This document shows positions 16,121 to 25,098 of a DNA stretch of 60,073 nt, in pieces. The notes under the pieces are model-generated. The model ran no database searches. It was given only the letters and a program-made list of their open reading frames with translations, and was not told the DNA's origin. The DNA is from Paraburkholderia sp. CNPSo 3274 (GTDB lineage Bacteria; Pseudomonadota; Gammaproteobacteria; Burkholderiales; Burkholderiaceae), in assembly GCF_024206475.1 (NCBI RefSeq), contig NZ_JAMBPR010000058.1, forward strand, positions 1 through 60,073, written 5' to 3'. Position 1 is the first letter of the stretch. The number at the start of each line of letters is the position of its first letter. Position numbers and translations under genes: made by a program.

Positions 16121-17527
16121 GGCTCTTTTGAATTTGGAGTGGGTGATGCGACTCACGAGGCATGCGGGTTGAAGCCGGAGAAGTCGAGCTTGCCGGCAAC
16201 GAGAAAGAGGACCGTGCGCATTGTCGTGAAGCGCGTGTAACCGCGAGCCTTTCGCTTGGCCGCTTGAAACAAGCCGTTGATGGCTTCAATGAAGCCGTTG
16301 GTCTGGCGGGTCTGAGTCCAGGCGACGATGCCGTCGAAGTGCCGACGTATCAGACGCGCAACGTCCTTCATTGGCTCGACTTTTGAGCGCATGACATTGG
16401 TGCACCACTGCCGCAACATCTCGGAGACAACATGGATTTGCTTGCGTTCGAGAATCTCGCGCAGTTGCTCGCGATACAGCCATGCGCGGGCGGTGCGCCT
16501 GGTGGCGTACTGCCTGACAAGCGCCTCGAGGTCGGTCAATTGCGCAAGATTCAGTTTGTTGGCGTCCTTGAGCAGCGTCCAGCGCATCCCTTTGAGTTCC
16601 GGGTCGGCTTTCTGTTGTTGGCGGCGCACCATATCAAGCGCCTTGGACGCATGGGCGACGACGTGAAACTTGTCGAATGTCACTCGCGCATTGGGCAGAT
16701 GTTCGCTCACGCCCTTAATGAACGCGGGCGACATGTCGATGCTTGCGGAGGTGACTTGCTCGGGCGTGCCGTTGTGCTGGCTAAGGTACGCCGCAAAGCG
16801 CTCAATCGTCTTCGCGTCGCGGCCGGGCGTGACGAACACGACGCGGCGCGCCTGCATATCGGCGACCAGCGTCAGATACTCGTGGCCGCGCCGGTACGAG
16901 GTCTCGTCAATAGCTACCGTGCTCACGTCCGACAGGTTCGCCGACGCGAGCGCGAGTTCCACATAGCGCGAACAGATGGCATGCACCCGGTGCCACGACA
17001 GATTGACGATGCGCGCCACAGCGGCAAACGGCATCTGCTGCGCCAGCATCAGCACCAGCGCTTCGAACAGCAACGTGAAGCCGTCGAGTTGGCCAACCCA
17101 ATTCGGCTGCGCGAGCCGTACCGAGCCGTCTGGCAAGCGCACGCGCGGCACCCGCACTTCCAGATAGCACTCGTGCTGGAAGAAATTCAGGTGGCGCAAC
17201 CGCTTGATTTGCGTGTCATGCACTGGGTGCTCACCGGCAACCCCGGGGTAAGCGAAGCGGCTGCCAGCGACAAAGTCCACGGCAATCGTGAGTTGTCGTT
17301 TGGCCGTATCAAAGTCGACACCTTGCACGTACCACGGTGCCTTGATTCCCAAGGCGGCTTCAAAGAGTTGATTCGTCACTCGCATCGTCCCGCATGTCTG
17401 ATTGCAGCATTCTGCCGCAACCAGCCATGCGCCAGCTTGTCGATTCAAAGCCCCTCAAGGGTTCCCTGCGCCGGGCTCACGCCCGCCCTTGACCCGCCAA
17501 ACCGCCCACTCGGATTTCAAAAGAGGC
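16121..17527 (-). mobile_element. Complete ISL3-family insertion sequence (1407 bp)
   Basis: The terminal inverted repeats are seen directly. The left end (16121-16143) starts GGCTCTTTTGAA and ends GGAGTGGG. The right end (17505-17527), read in reverse complement, starts GCCTCTTTTGAA and ends CGAGTGGG. The element is flanked by an exact 8-bp direct repeat, ATATTTTC, at 16113-16120 and 17528-17535, the target-duplication size known for ISL3. It carries one full transposase gene. Perfect flanks indicate a recent, simple insertion. Confidence 0.92.
16153..17385 (-). CDS. ISL3-family transposase
   Basis: About 410 residues from ATG 17385 (the frame is open to 17448). An N-terminal zinc-finger-like/HTH region is followed by the DDE domain: AIDETSYRRGHEYLTLVADM with the first Asp, SIDMSPAFIKGV with the second Asp, FDKFHVVAHASKALD, and NGFIEAINGLFQAAKRKARG with the catalytic Glu. 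The ending GFNPHAS is typical for the family. The frame is uninterrupted and the element's ends are intact, so it may be active. Confidence 0.93.
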   Translation of the reverse strand: MRVTNQLFEAALGIKAPWYVQGVDFDTAKRQLTIAVDFVAGSRFAYPGVAGEHPVHDTQIKRLRHLNFFQHECYLEVRVPRVRLPDGSVRLAQPNWVGQLDGFTLLFEALVLMLAQQMPFAAVARIVNLSWHRVHAICSRYVELALASANLSDVSTVAIDETSYRRGHEYLTLVADMQARRVVFVTPGRDAKTIERFAAYLSQHNGTPEQVTSASIDMSPAFIKGVSEHLPNARVTFDKFHVVAHASKALDMVRRQQQKADPELKGMRWTLLKDANKLNLAQLTDLEALVRQYATRRTARAWLYREQLREILERKQIHVVSEMLRQWCTNVMRSKVEPMKDVARLIRRHFDGIVAWTQTRQTNGFIEAINGLFQAAKRKARGYTRFTTMRTVLFLVAGKLDFSGFNPHAS

Positions 17528-17535
17528 ATATTTTC

Positions 17536-17860
17536 GATTCAGTCACAAACAATATCTGCACGTGGCATTTCGAACGGAGATAGCATACCCAGGTATGTGG
17601 CGGTGATGCGCTAGTCTGTCGCGGGTCACCCTTTCGTAGGATGGTGTATTGCATAACCACGCGCTATGCTTTTCGTAAATGATTGATGGGTGATATGGGT
17701 TAATCGTATTGTTACGACGTCGCATGCATGGATGTGCTGTTCGTCTTGCGCGATGTTTTTTGTGGTGCACCAAGCGCGGTCTTCCATGTTATCCGATCGA
17801 GACATGGGGCTGACTCGTCGCCTTAACTGTTGCGCTACATTGTGAGATTAGGAGGCCGCG
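17536..17860. other. Promoter region of the second small secreted protein
   Basis: There is no gene. The segment is relatively AT-rich compared with its neighbours and ends in AGGAGGCCGCG before the ATG at 17861, nearly identical to the sequence before 1190. Confidence 0.4.
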
Positions 17861-18148
17861 ATGTGGAAGATTATTTGCATCTCTGTCGTTGCGACTGCGT
17901 GTGCCGTTTCAAACACGGTGTTTGCGCAGAACAGTGGGGCGTCGGATCCAGGCGGTGGGCGTAATGAGCAGCTGGAGTACGGTGGCTATGCGACTGATTC
18001 GAGCCATGGAGGATCGGTGGAGAGGCCCTCTCAGGGTGGATCGCAGCAACATACATCTTCCCTTTTTCGGCATGGCGGCGGGGATGCTTACCACGGCGAG
18101 AACTGTGCCGGCCCAGTCAGCTTTTGCAATATTTTCTTTGGCCACTGA
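17861..18148 (+). CDS. Small secreted protein (95 aa), copy B
   Basis: The same length and layout as the protein at 1190-1477: Sec signal peptide ending VFA|Q, a variable Gly/Ser-rich middle (LEYGGYA and RPSQGGSQQH are conserved) and the terminal GENCxGPVSFCNxFFGH block with two Cys. Selection on both ends and drift in the middle suggest a real exported protein. Function unknown. It is followed by a shortened relic of the hydrolase start and then DoxX, so transcription probably continues into doxX. Confidence 0.78.
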   Translation: MWKIICISVVATACAVSNTVFAQNSGASDPGGGRNEQLEYGGYATDSSHGGSVERPSQGGSQQHTSSLFRHGGGDAYHGENCAGPVSFCNIFFGH

Positions 18149-18166
18149 TCGCGGTCAGGAGTTGCC

Positions 18167-18220
18167 ATGCCGTACGATACTTATTCACGGTCGTCACCAA
18201 GCCGCCACTTTATAGGGTAG
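18167..18220 (+). pseudogene. Epoxide-hydrolase N-terminal relic (17 codons)
   Basis: ATGCCGTACGATACTTATTC and the following bases encode MPYDTYSRSSPSRHFIG and then a stop. This matches the first codons of the broken hydrolase at 1496 (MPYDPYSRSSACRRFIE). The rest of that gene is missing here, and DoxX begins 4 bases after the stop. It may now act as a short leader coupled to doxX translation. Confidence 0.6.
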
Positions 18221-18224
18221 CGTT

Positions 18225-18644
18225 ATGATAAACGGCATCAACGATGAGCTCACTCTTGTGGCCCGTCTTCTTCTCGCGACACTATTTCTGATTTTCGGCT
18301 GGAGAAAGCTGAGGGACTATTCGGGCACGGTAAGTCAAATGGTGCAGCTTGGCGCTCCGATGCCAGTACTGGCTGCTGCCATAGCGACCTTCATGGAGCT
18401 TCCGGTTGCGTTCGCGGTCGCTGTTGGCGCGTTCACGCGTCTCGCGGCTCTACTCATGGCTTTATACACGCTGGGAACTGCGTTGATAGGGCATCGCTAT
18501 TGGACAGTGAAAGGTGCGGATAAAGTCGACAGCATGGATGGCTTTTACAAAGACCTCAGCATAATGGGAGGCTTCTTGCTGTTGCACATTAATGGTGCGG
18601 GAAAATATTCCCTCGATATGATATATGGCATCGCCGCGCCATAA
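18225..18644 (+). CDS. DoxX-family membrane protein
   Basis: A 139-residue inner-membrane protein with four hydrophobic segments: LTLVARLLLATLFLIFGWRK, PMPVLAAAIATFMELPVAFA, RLAALLMALYTLGTALIGH and FYKDLSIMGGFLLLHI. The first segment has the FGWRKL motif typical of DoxX/SURF4-like proteins. These proteins are linked to redox stress and quinone-related processes. It starts 4 bases after the upstream 17-codon relic, suggesting translational coupling. Start at ATG 18225. Confidence 0.85.
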   Translation: MINGINDELTLVARLLLATLFLIFGWRKLRDYSGTVSQMVQLGAPMPVLAAAIATFMELPVAFAVAVGAFTRLAALLMALYTLGTALIGHRYWTVKGADKVDSMDGFYKDLSIMGGFLLLHINGAGKYSLDMIYGIAAP

Positions 18645-18652
18645 CCTGTGTG

Positions 18653-18916
18653 CTATAGGGCCGAGGATGCAACGTCACGTCGCGTTTGTCCGGTGCCAGA
18701 CAGATGATCGACGAGTTCATATCGACAGCCGTCCCAACGAAGCATAACCTCTTCTTCAACGGTCATGCGGCGCCACCAGTCCTGCGCTTCCGCTGCGCGC
18801 TCGTCCATAAAGCCCGACGCGGACCCAAAGGACGAATCCGAGAATTCTTGGCCGGCGGCAATAACTCGATTACTCTTTTCATTGCCATCGCGCGGACGGC
18901 CAGAATGCCCAGTCAT
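18653..18916 (-). CDS. Possible small hypothetical protein (87 aa)
   Basis: An open minus-strand frame with a charged, plausible C-terminal part (MDERAAEAQDWWRRMTVEEE then VMLRWDGCRYELVDHLSG). The purine-rich AGGGGG sits too close to the start, so an internal ATG (at about 18806) is equally possible. A plus-strand frame (18686-19072) overlaps and looks less protein-like. I do not recognise a family. Confidence 0.3.
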   Translation of the reverse strand: MTGHSGRPRDGNEKSNRVIAAGQEFSDSSFGSASGFMDERAAEAQDWWRRMTVEEEVMLRWDGCRYELVDHLSGTGQTRRDVASSAL

Positions 18917-19068
18917 TCCCCCTGTGCACCGGTGACTGTCGAAGAAGGCGAGCGAAAATATTCAGCCGCCGCTCCATTTATTGATGTGTCGAAGCGATCG
19001 TCCGCCGGCAGCGGCGACAGTCGGCGCGGCGATGGCGGCGCCGATCAGCCGTTGGGGGAGAATCCGCG

Positions 19069-20820
19069 ATGAGCAATGAGTCAGGGCTGGGAGGCGGTAC
19101 GTCCTCCCGTCAGTCGACAGGGGATGGCAGCCGTCTCGACGACGGCGCGCTCGCCGATGACCCGACCGTGCGCGACCATCCGCGTTACCACCAGATGTTT
19201 CCGGCCCTCACGGGTGCCGAAGTCGACAGGGTGCGTCGCTTCGGCAGCCTGTCCCGCTACGTCAAAGGCGAATTGCTCTATCGTGCGGGAAGTCTCTGCC
19301 CGGGAATGTTCGTCCTGCTGTCGGGCAAAGTCCGGATAGTCGGGCGCGACGGCCTCGGCCACGAACGGATCATTCACACCTATACGCAGCGCGGCGAGTT
19401 CACCTCGGATGTTACCCAGCTCTCGAGCAAGCCCGCCGTTGTGGACGCGCATGTCGTCGAAGATGTCGAAGCGGTGTTGGTGCGGCCCAACGAACTTAGC
19501 GCCCTAATGATCGCTGAAGCCGATCTTGGCGAAAAGATCATGCGCGCCCTGATTTTGAGGCGTGTCCTCGTGATCGAGCGCGGACAAGGGGTCGTTCTTG
19601 TCGGCTCGTCCAATCACCCACAACTCCTCGCGTTGCAGAATTTCCTTCGCCGCAACGCTTTTCCGAATTTGACGCTCGATGCGGAGCAGGACGCCGAAGC
19701 CATCGCGCTACTCGAGCGCCTGACGCCGCAGCCCCACGACTTTCCACTCGTCGTTTGTCCGAACGGCACTGTGCTGCGAAACCCCGATGAGGGGCAGCTC
19801 GCCTCTTGCCTCGGACTGATTCCCGAGTTCGATCCGACGCACGTCTACGATGTGGCGATTGTCGGCGCAGGCCCGGCGGGACTCGCGGCGGCCGTCTATG
19901 CGGCATCCGAGGGATTGTCGGTCGCGGCGTTCGACTGCCGCGCACCCGGTGGCCAGGCCGGTACGAGTGCGCGCATCGAGAACTATCTGGGTTTCCCCAC
20001 CGGCATCACGGGTCAAGCTCTCGCCGGCCGCGCGTTCGTCCAGGCGCAGAAGTTCGGCGCACATATCGGCATCCCGTGCGAGGTCAAGGCGTTATATTGC
20101 GACAAGCAACCGCCTGTCGTGGAGCTTGCCGATGGCCGCCGCATTAACACGCGCACTGTGGTCATCGCCAGTGGCGCAGAGTATCGGCGACCTGTCGTCG
20201 AGGACCTCCCGCGCTTCGAACGCTGTGGCGTTTATTATTGGGCGACGCCGATCGAGGCGAGGCTGTGCCGCAAGGAGCCGGTGTTGCTGATCGGTGGCGG
20301 CAATTCCGCGGGGCAGGCGGCGGTGTTTTTGGCATCACACGCCGAGCATGTGCATATGTTCATTCGAGGGGCGAGCCTCGAGCACAGCATGTCGCACTAC
20401 CTGGCCGAACGCGTCGCATCGCTGCCGAATGTGACGCTTCATACGCGTATCGAACTGACCGTGCTTGAGGGGGATGCGCGTCTCGAGCGCGTGTACTACC
20501 GCGGTGCCGACGGCATTGGGGGAAGCATGACGGGACATCACCTGTTCATATTCATTGGCGCGGAACCGAATACTGGCTGGCTCAAGACATGCGGCGTGTC
20601 GCTCGACAGCAAAGGGTTCGTATTGACAGGGACTGATCTTGCGGAAGCTGGCGTGCATTCGATGCCTTTGCAGACGAGCGTCGAGGGTGTTTTCGCGATC
20701 GGCGACGTTCGTTCAGGATCGACCAAGCGTGTTGCGTCGGCAGTGGGTGAGGGCGCGGCGGTGGTGGCGCAGATTCATGGTTTCCTGGCCGGTGCGCGCT
20801 GCAGACTTGAGGTTGTTTAA
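19069..20820 (+). CDS. FAD-dependent oxidoreductase with N-terminal cyclic-nucleotide-binding domain
   Basis: A 583-residue three-part protein. Residues about 37-160 are a Crp-like cNMP-binding barrel (GELLYRAGSLCPGMFVLLSG, then KVRIVGRDGLG and GEFTSDVTQLSSKPAVVDA). Residues about 165-250 look like a glutaredoxin-type fold (VVLVGSSNHPQLLALQNFL ... LVVCPNGTVLRNP). Residues about 258-575 are a thioredoxin-reductase-like flavoprotein with FAD motif IVGAGPAGLAAA (about 262), NADPH motif LIGGGNSAGQ (about 407) and VFAIGDVRSGSTKR. The CxxC of thioredoxin reductases is missing; the equivalent stretch reads YYWATPIEA (about 387). The role is therefore not classical thioredoxin reduction. Start at ATG 19069. 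No operon partner is evident. Confidence 0.85.
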   Translation: MSNESGLGGGTSSRQSTGDGSRLDDGALADDPTVRDHPRYHQMFPALTGAEVDRVRRFGSLSRYVKGELLYRAGSLCPGMFVLLSGKVRIVGRDGLGHERIIHTYTQRGEFTSDVTQLSSKPAVVDAHVVEDVEAVLVRPNELSALMIAEADLGEKIMRALILRRVLVIERGQGVVLVGSSNHPQLLALQNFLRRNAFPNLTLDAEQDAEAIALLERLTPQPHDFPLVVCPNGTVLRNPDEGQLASCLGLIPEFDPTHVYDVAIVGAGPAGLAAAVYAASEGLSVAAFDCRAPGGQAGTSARIENYLGFPTGITGQALAGRAFVQAQKFGAHIGIPCEVKALYCDKQPPVVELADGRRINTRTVVIASGAEYRRPVVEDLPRFERCGVYYWATPIEARLCRKEPVLLIGGGNSAGQAAVFLASHAEHVHMFIRGASLEHSMSHYLAERVASLPNVTLHTRIELTVLEGDARLERVYYRGADGIGGSMTGHHLFIFIGAEPNTGWLKTCGVSLDSKGFVLTGTDLAEAGVHSMPLQTSVEGVFAIGDVRSGSTKRVASAVGEGAAVVAQIHGFLAGARCRLEVV

Positions 20821-21378
20821 AAGCTGGAGCGCCCGTTCGCGTAAATCCTGGACACCGGTCGTGAGTCAGCCTGGGGGTGACCGGTTTCGGTGGACGGTTA
20901 TCCAGTTGAATTCTGCCTGGGTGAGTTTGCTCCATTTGGATGTCGCGGCTCACACGCGCCGGATGCCGGTAACTCCATGCGACTATCTCGGTCACGTAGT
21001 CGGCCAATTCCAATCAGTCCGATGAACAGAGCGAATGTCGTCTATCGGGGCACATTGCAGATGTGACCTATGATGGCCTCAAACGAAGCCTGAATGCCAA
21101 GGCCTGTGTTAGCGCCCACTTAACGGAGGGGACGAATACGGAGGCTAAAGAACAGGTAGCGAGCTACATATTTTGGACCAAGATGTCCAAGGCTGACGGA
21201 GAGTGAGGCAGCTATCTCGCGACTTTTGAAATTGTCGACAACCCGACCTACGATGAGCAGCTCTTGGCGAAGGACGTTGTCCTCCTGGATCACCGTTCAT
21301 TGCGCCTTTTTGGCCCAGCTGGAGTGGATCAGCTCGCCGCACCGGCTGACAGGCAATCTACCCTGAGACTTTCGCAAC
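20821..21378. other. Intergenic, about 550 bases without a supported gene
   Basis: Short frames exist on both strands but none has a start signal or recognisable domain. The last part should contain the promoter of the MmgE/PrpD gene. Confidence 0.4.
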
Positions 21379-22788
21379 ATGAGTTCACCTACCACTGCAC
21401 AACGCATCGGACAGTTCGCTTTTGACGCGCACGCCAGTCATCTCACGCCGCGGTCCCGGACTGTATTCAAGCGAAACATCCTCGATAGTCTGGGCTGCGC
21501 GATCGGCGCGCTGCCAGGCAAGCCGTTCAAGGCGCTTCGCGAGCAGTTTGACGAGTACGGGCGCTCCGGTTCGTGCACTCTGATTGGCGGTGGTACCTCG
21601 TCGCCCGATCAGGCCGCGTTGTACAACTCGGGCCTCGTGCGCTATGTTGATCTGCTCGACAGCTACATGTCGCCGGGCGGCCTCTGTCACCCCAGTGACA
21701 ATTTCGGCACGATCCTCGCTGCCGCCGATCATGCGTCGGCAAGTGGCGAGGAATTCATGCTCGCACTCGCCGTGGCGTACGAGATCGGCTGCCGCATCAC
21801 CGCGATCGTTCCGGTCATGGCGAAAGGGTTCAATCACGCGATCCAGCTGGCGATCTCGTCGGCCGCGGGTTCGGGCAAGCTATTCGGGCTCAATGCTGAG
21901 CAGATCGGGCATGCGGTTGCGATTGCGACGGTCGACAACATCTCGCTGACCTGCGTCCATTCAGAACCCGTATCGCAATGGAAGGGATTCTCACCGGGCA
22001 TCACCGGCATGCGCGCGATCTATTCGGCCTCCCTTGCCAAGCGTGGCTTCACGGGCCCGCTTCGTCTGTTCGAAGGGCCCAACGGGCTGGTGCGCATGTT
22101 CGATCAGCAGCTCGAAGTGGACTGGGGTGACCACAGGCTGGAGGTCATTCATGAGACGGTGATGAAAAAGTATTGCTCGCTGATTCATGGTCAGCCGGTG
22201 CTCGAGGCGACGCTCGATCTGAAGCGCCGCAATGGGGTGAAGAGCGAAGAGGTCGAGGAGGTCGTGTGCGACATCTTCCAGACCGGCTTCGATATTGCGG
22301 GAGGGGGCGGCTTCGGCCCGAAGGACGATCCGCAGACCAAGGAGCAGGCCGACTACAACCTCAAGTACCTGATCGCGGCGGCGCTGCTCGATGACGAGGT
22401 GGGGCCGGCCCAGCTTGAAACGGAACGCGTCCAGGCGGCTGACGCGCAGGACCTGCTCAAGAAAGTAACGGTGCGGCCGGACGCCGCATTCAGCGCTCAA
22501 TATCCGCACGCGTTGAACACCAGGGTGACGATCCGGTGCAAGGATGGGCGGATCTTCTCAAAGGAACATGTCGGCTTCGAAGGTGGGCTGGAGAATCCGC
22601 TCACATGGGAGCGGACGGTCGAGAAATTCCACTGGCTGAGCGAGCCCTATGCGGATGAAGCGCTTCGAGGCCAGATTATCGAGCTGGTCTCCACACTGGA
22701 TGAACACCCGATTAAGGAGTTGATGCAACTCCTGGCGAAGGTCGGTCCAGAATCACGATATCCGGCGAAACATCCAGGGATTCAGTAG
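21379..22788 (+). CDS. MmgE/PrpD-family protein
   Basis: A 469-residue protein of the MmgE/PrpD (2-methylcitrate dehydratase / cis-aconitate decarboxylase / iminodisuccinate epimerase) family. It has the early LDSLGCAIGAL helix, a CTLIGGGTSSPDQAALYNSG segment, the family motif YVDLLDSY with the HPSDN stretch nearby, AVAYEIGCRI, and KKYCSLIHGQPVLEA in the second domain. Classical PrpD enzymes have about 480 residues, so it is full length. The substrate is probably a small tricarboxylic or related acid, but no propionate operon (prpB/prpC) is adjacent, so an assignment to the methylcitrate cycle is not justified. Stand-alone gene with its own start at ATG 21379. Confidence 0.88.
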   Translation: MSSPTTAQRIGQFAFDAHASHLTPRSRTVFKRNILDSLGCAIGALPGKPFKALREQFDEYGRSGSCTLIGGGTSSPDQAALYNSGLVRYVDLLDSYMSPGGLCHPSDNFGTILAAADHASASGEEFMLALAVAYEIGCRITAIVPVMAKGFNHAIQLAISSAAGSGKLFGLNAEQIGHAVAIATVDNISLTCVHSEPVSQWKGFSPGITGMRAIYSASLAKRGFTGPLRLFEGPNGLVRMFDQQLEVDWGDHRLEVIHETVMKKYCSLIHGQPVLEATLDLKRRNGVKSEEVEEVVCDIFQTGFDIAGGGGFGPKDDPQTKEQADYNLKYLIAAALLDDEVGPAQLETERVQAADAQDLLKKVTVRPDAAFSAQYPHALNTRVTIRCKDGRIFSKEHVGFEGGLENPLTWERTVEKFHWLSEPYADEALRGQIIELVSTLDEHPIKELMQLLAKVGPESRYPAKHPGIQ

Positions 22789-23260
22789 CCACGAAGGTCC
22801 TTGGGATGAGGGTGTATCGCGCATCCGATTGAACGACTAGCGATGGTGCGCAACATTGGATACCTTACCGTAACGCAGCGGCGGCTGCCCCAGGGCGCTT
22901 GAGTCATGGCGCACCCGTTCGGCGCGCCTAACGTATTGTTACCGACGTGGCGTCCTGTCCAGCGAAGGTGAAACGTCATGTTTCGATTCGTAAGGAGCGC
23001 GGCCGTGCTGGTTAGCCAGGTTGATCCGTGGGTTCAGACGATATGACTGTTATCGTCGGGATCACGATACCCGGATGCCAGAGCTAATACGACGCCCGTG
23101 GCAAATCGCGCAAGCCGTTATAGACAAGCCAAGTGTAGATATTCGCCTGGAAAGCGCGACTGCTAGCGCGGATCGACGAGATCCTGGGGCCCCCCGCGGG
23201 TCATCTTCTCCTTCTATAACCAAACGATGGCACCGCAGGACCACGGCTGCGCGAACGCCC
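22789..23260. other. Intergenic, nothing recognised
   Basis: It lies between the convergent MmgE/PrpD and tautomerase genes. No hairpin strong enough to call a terminator and no coding frame were supported. Confidence 0.4.
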
Positions 23261-23491
23261 CTATTTCAACCCTCGCTGCTTGCGATATACGTCAGTCGGT
23301 AGGCCGCCCCAGCCCCAGTTCTCCGTTTCCACCTCCTGGATGATCACAAAGGTTGCTTCGAGCGGCTTTTTCGGCACGTCGAGCAGCAGGCGGCTGACAC
23401 CCTTGATGAGTTCGGTTTTTTCTTCTGCGGTGACCGAGTCGCCGCCCGGCTTGGTGCCCTCGCGGGTCACCTGGATCGTGACGATTGGCAT
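23261..23491 (-). CDS. 4-oxalocrotonate tautomerase-family protein
   Basis: A 76-residue protein starting MPIVTIQV, so Pro1, the catalytic base of the tautomerase superfamily, is exposed after Met removal. A later EATFVIIQEVETENWGWGGL segment matches the second strand of the family, including its Trp/Gly-rich turn. Length is slightly above the 62-residue classical enzyme. It lies 92 bases downstream of the SDR gene on the same strand, so the two may share a transcript. The substrate is unknown; enol/keto or dehalogenase-type reactions are known in the family. Confidence 0.85.
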   Translation of the reverse strand: MPIVTIQVTREGTKPGGDSVTAEEKTELIKGVSRLLLDVPKKPLEATFVIIQEVETENWGWGGLPTDVYRKQRGLK

Positions 23492-23583
23492 GGCGTTCTC
23501 CTTGATCGTAGTTGACGAACCGGTCGCCAGCTGGCGGCGGCGTCCGGTCGTGCGGGATGGTGCCTGGTATTGCCTGATCGCGC

Positions 23584-24294
23584 TTAGTGCCCGGCGCTCT
23601 GGCCGCCGTCGACGTGCAGGATCTCGCCGGTGACGAACGGGGCGGAGTCGAGATACACGATCGCGTTGACGATATCGCTCATTTCGCCCATATGACCCAT
23701 CGGATGGAGCGCGCCGAGTGCGGCGTGGGTTTCCTCCGGATGCATCGGCGACTTGATGATGCCCGGCGCGACTGCGTTGGCGCGAATGCCGCGTTTTGCG
23801 TATTCGATCGCGAGGGACCGGGTGGCTGCGTTCAGGCCGCCCTTGGTGAGCGAGACGAGTACCGAAGGCACGCCGTCGATCGCGTGGTCGGCCAGGGTGG
23901 TGGTGATGCTGACGACGTGGCCGCTGGAATGCTTCTCCATTTCAGCGATGGCAAGCTGCGTGATGTAGAAGAAGCCGTTCAGGTTCACGCCCATGACTGC
24001 CGCATAGTCTTCGGCGGTGTAGCTGGTAAAAGGCTTGGCGACGAAGATGCCGGCGTTGTTGACGAGCGTGTCGATGCGGCCAAAGCGGTCCACGGCCTCG
24101 CTGATCACGCGGCGTGCGGTTTCGGGGTCGGCGATGTCGCCGGCCACGGTCAGGATGTTGGGATCCTCCGATGGCTTGATGCTGCGCGCGGTGGCGACCA
24201 CGCGATAGTCGAGTTTGCGGAAAGCCTTGACGACTTCTGCGCCGATGCCTCGCGACGCGCCGGTAACGACGATGACCTTTTGTGATGCGCTCAT
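23584..24294 (-). CDS. SDR-family oxidoreductase with altered active site
   Basis: A 236-residue classical-length SDR: TGASRGIG (residues 11-18), NNAG (79-82), a Thr/Ser-rich VVSITTTL (128-134), Lys151 in SLTKGGLNAATRSLA, and VAPGIIKSPMH. The YxxxK Tyr is replaced by Val147. I chose ATG 24294 because GGAGG lies 7 bases upstream; 24312 would place the Shine-Dalgarno inside the gene. NAD(P)H binding is expected. Activity may need another residue, as in other SDRs with an ASLTKGG-type motif. Upstream of and probably in an operon with the tautomerase. Confidence 0.83.
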   Translation of the reverse strand: MSASQKVIVVTGASRGIGAEVVKAFRKLDYRVVATARSIKPSEDPNILTVAGDIADPETARRVISEAVDRFGRIDTLVNNAGIFVAKPFTSYTAEDYAAVMGVNLNGFFYITQLAIAEMEKHSSGHVVSITTTLADHAIDGVPSVLVSLTKGGLNAATRSLAIEYAKRGIRANAVAPGIIKSPMHPEETHAALGALHPMGHMGEMSDIVNAIVYLDSAPFVTGEILHVDGGQSAGH

Positions 24295-25098
24295 ATACAA
24301 CCTCCGAATCAATTAAGTGGGCTCTGGTGCCGCTCGGGCCCGTGGCTCCGATAGGGAGCTAAACTAGGCGCTTTGGCGTCGAGTTCGAATACCCGCCAGG
24401 GACAGACACTTGTGATTCGGAGGAACAAATCAGGCGCGACGGGCGCGGACGCCTGCTTTCCCTCGCGAAGCAGCTGTGGTCTGACGCGCGTCGCGATCCG
24501 CGTCGTTATGCCGAGGCGGCGCGTCCGGCCTTTCGCGTTTTTCGCGCGAGCCGTTCCATCCGGTAAAGAATGTTTTTCGCGCCAGTCGATTGACCATCTG
24601 TTCTCGCAAGTTGAACATTCCTGCGAGGCAAATCCGAGCGGGAAGCCGCGCGGGTTGCCTTTCCAGCTTAGGCGACAAACCCAATTTGAAAAAGGGAAGT
24701 GACAAAGGCCGCCGCCCTGACGAGATCGTTGCCTGTTGCAGCGCTGTTCGCCCAGCTAGAGACGCTGTCGTCGGTGCATGGCATCTCGACACAGTCTTTT
24801 AGCGCATCGCGTCAACGCAGCGATGGCTAGATAAGTCGACGCGACGGATTTGTTCGCGACCGACACAACTGTTGTTCTAGCCTGGCCGTTTACCCGGAGG
24901 GCTTCTTTCCGCACAATCGCTACCACTATTGCGAACTGCGGTGCGCGGTCGGTCGAGGCGGCAACGATGCGAGGCTTGCAGCGGGCTGCCTCCATAGACG
25001 GCTCAATTGGACAATCGTGAAAGTGTTTGCCCAGGATATTGCATTGCTGCCGCAGTCATCGCTCCGCCACGTCGTACTCATTGCCAACAGGAGCTTGT
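24295..25098. other. About 800 bases without a supported gene
   Basis: Frames on both strands are short and overlap each other. Composition is mixed. It contains the divergent promoters of the SDR (minus) and the hydrolase (plus), but I could not define boxes. Confidence 0.4.

Noticed and set aside
16432..17583. 383-codon open frame on the plus strand
   Set aside because: It is antisense to the ISL3 transposase and runs through the element's inverted repeat. No family features.
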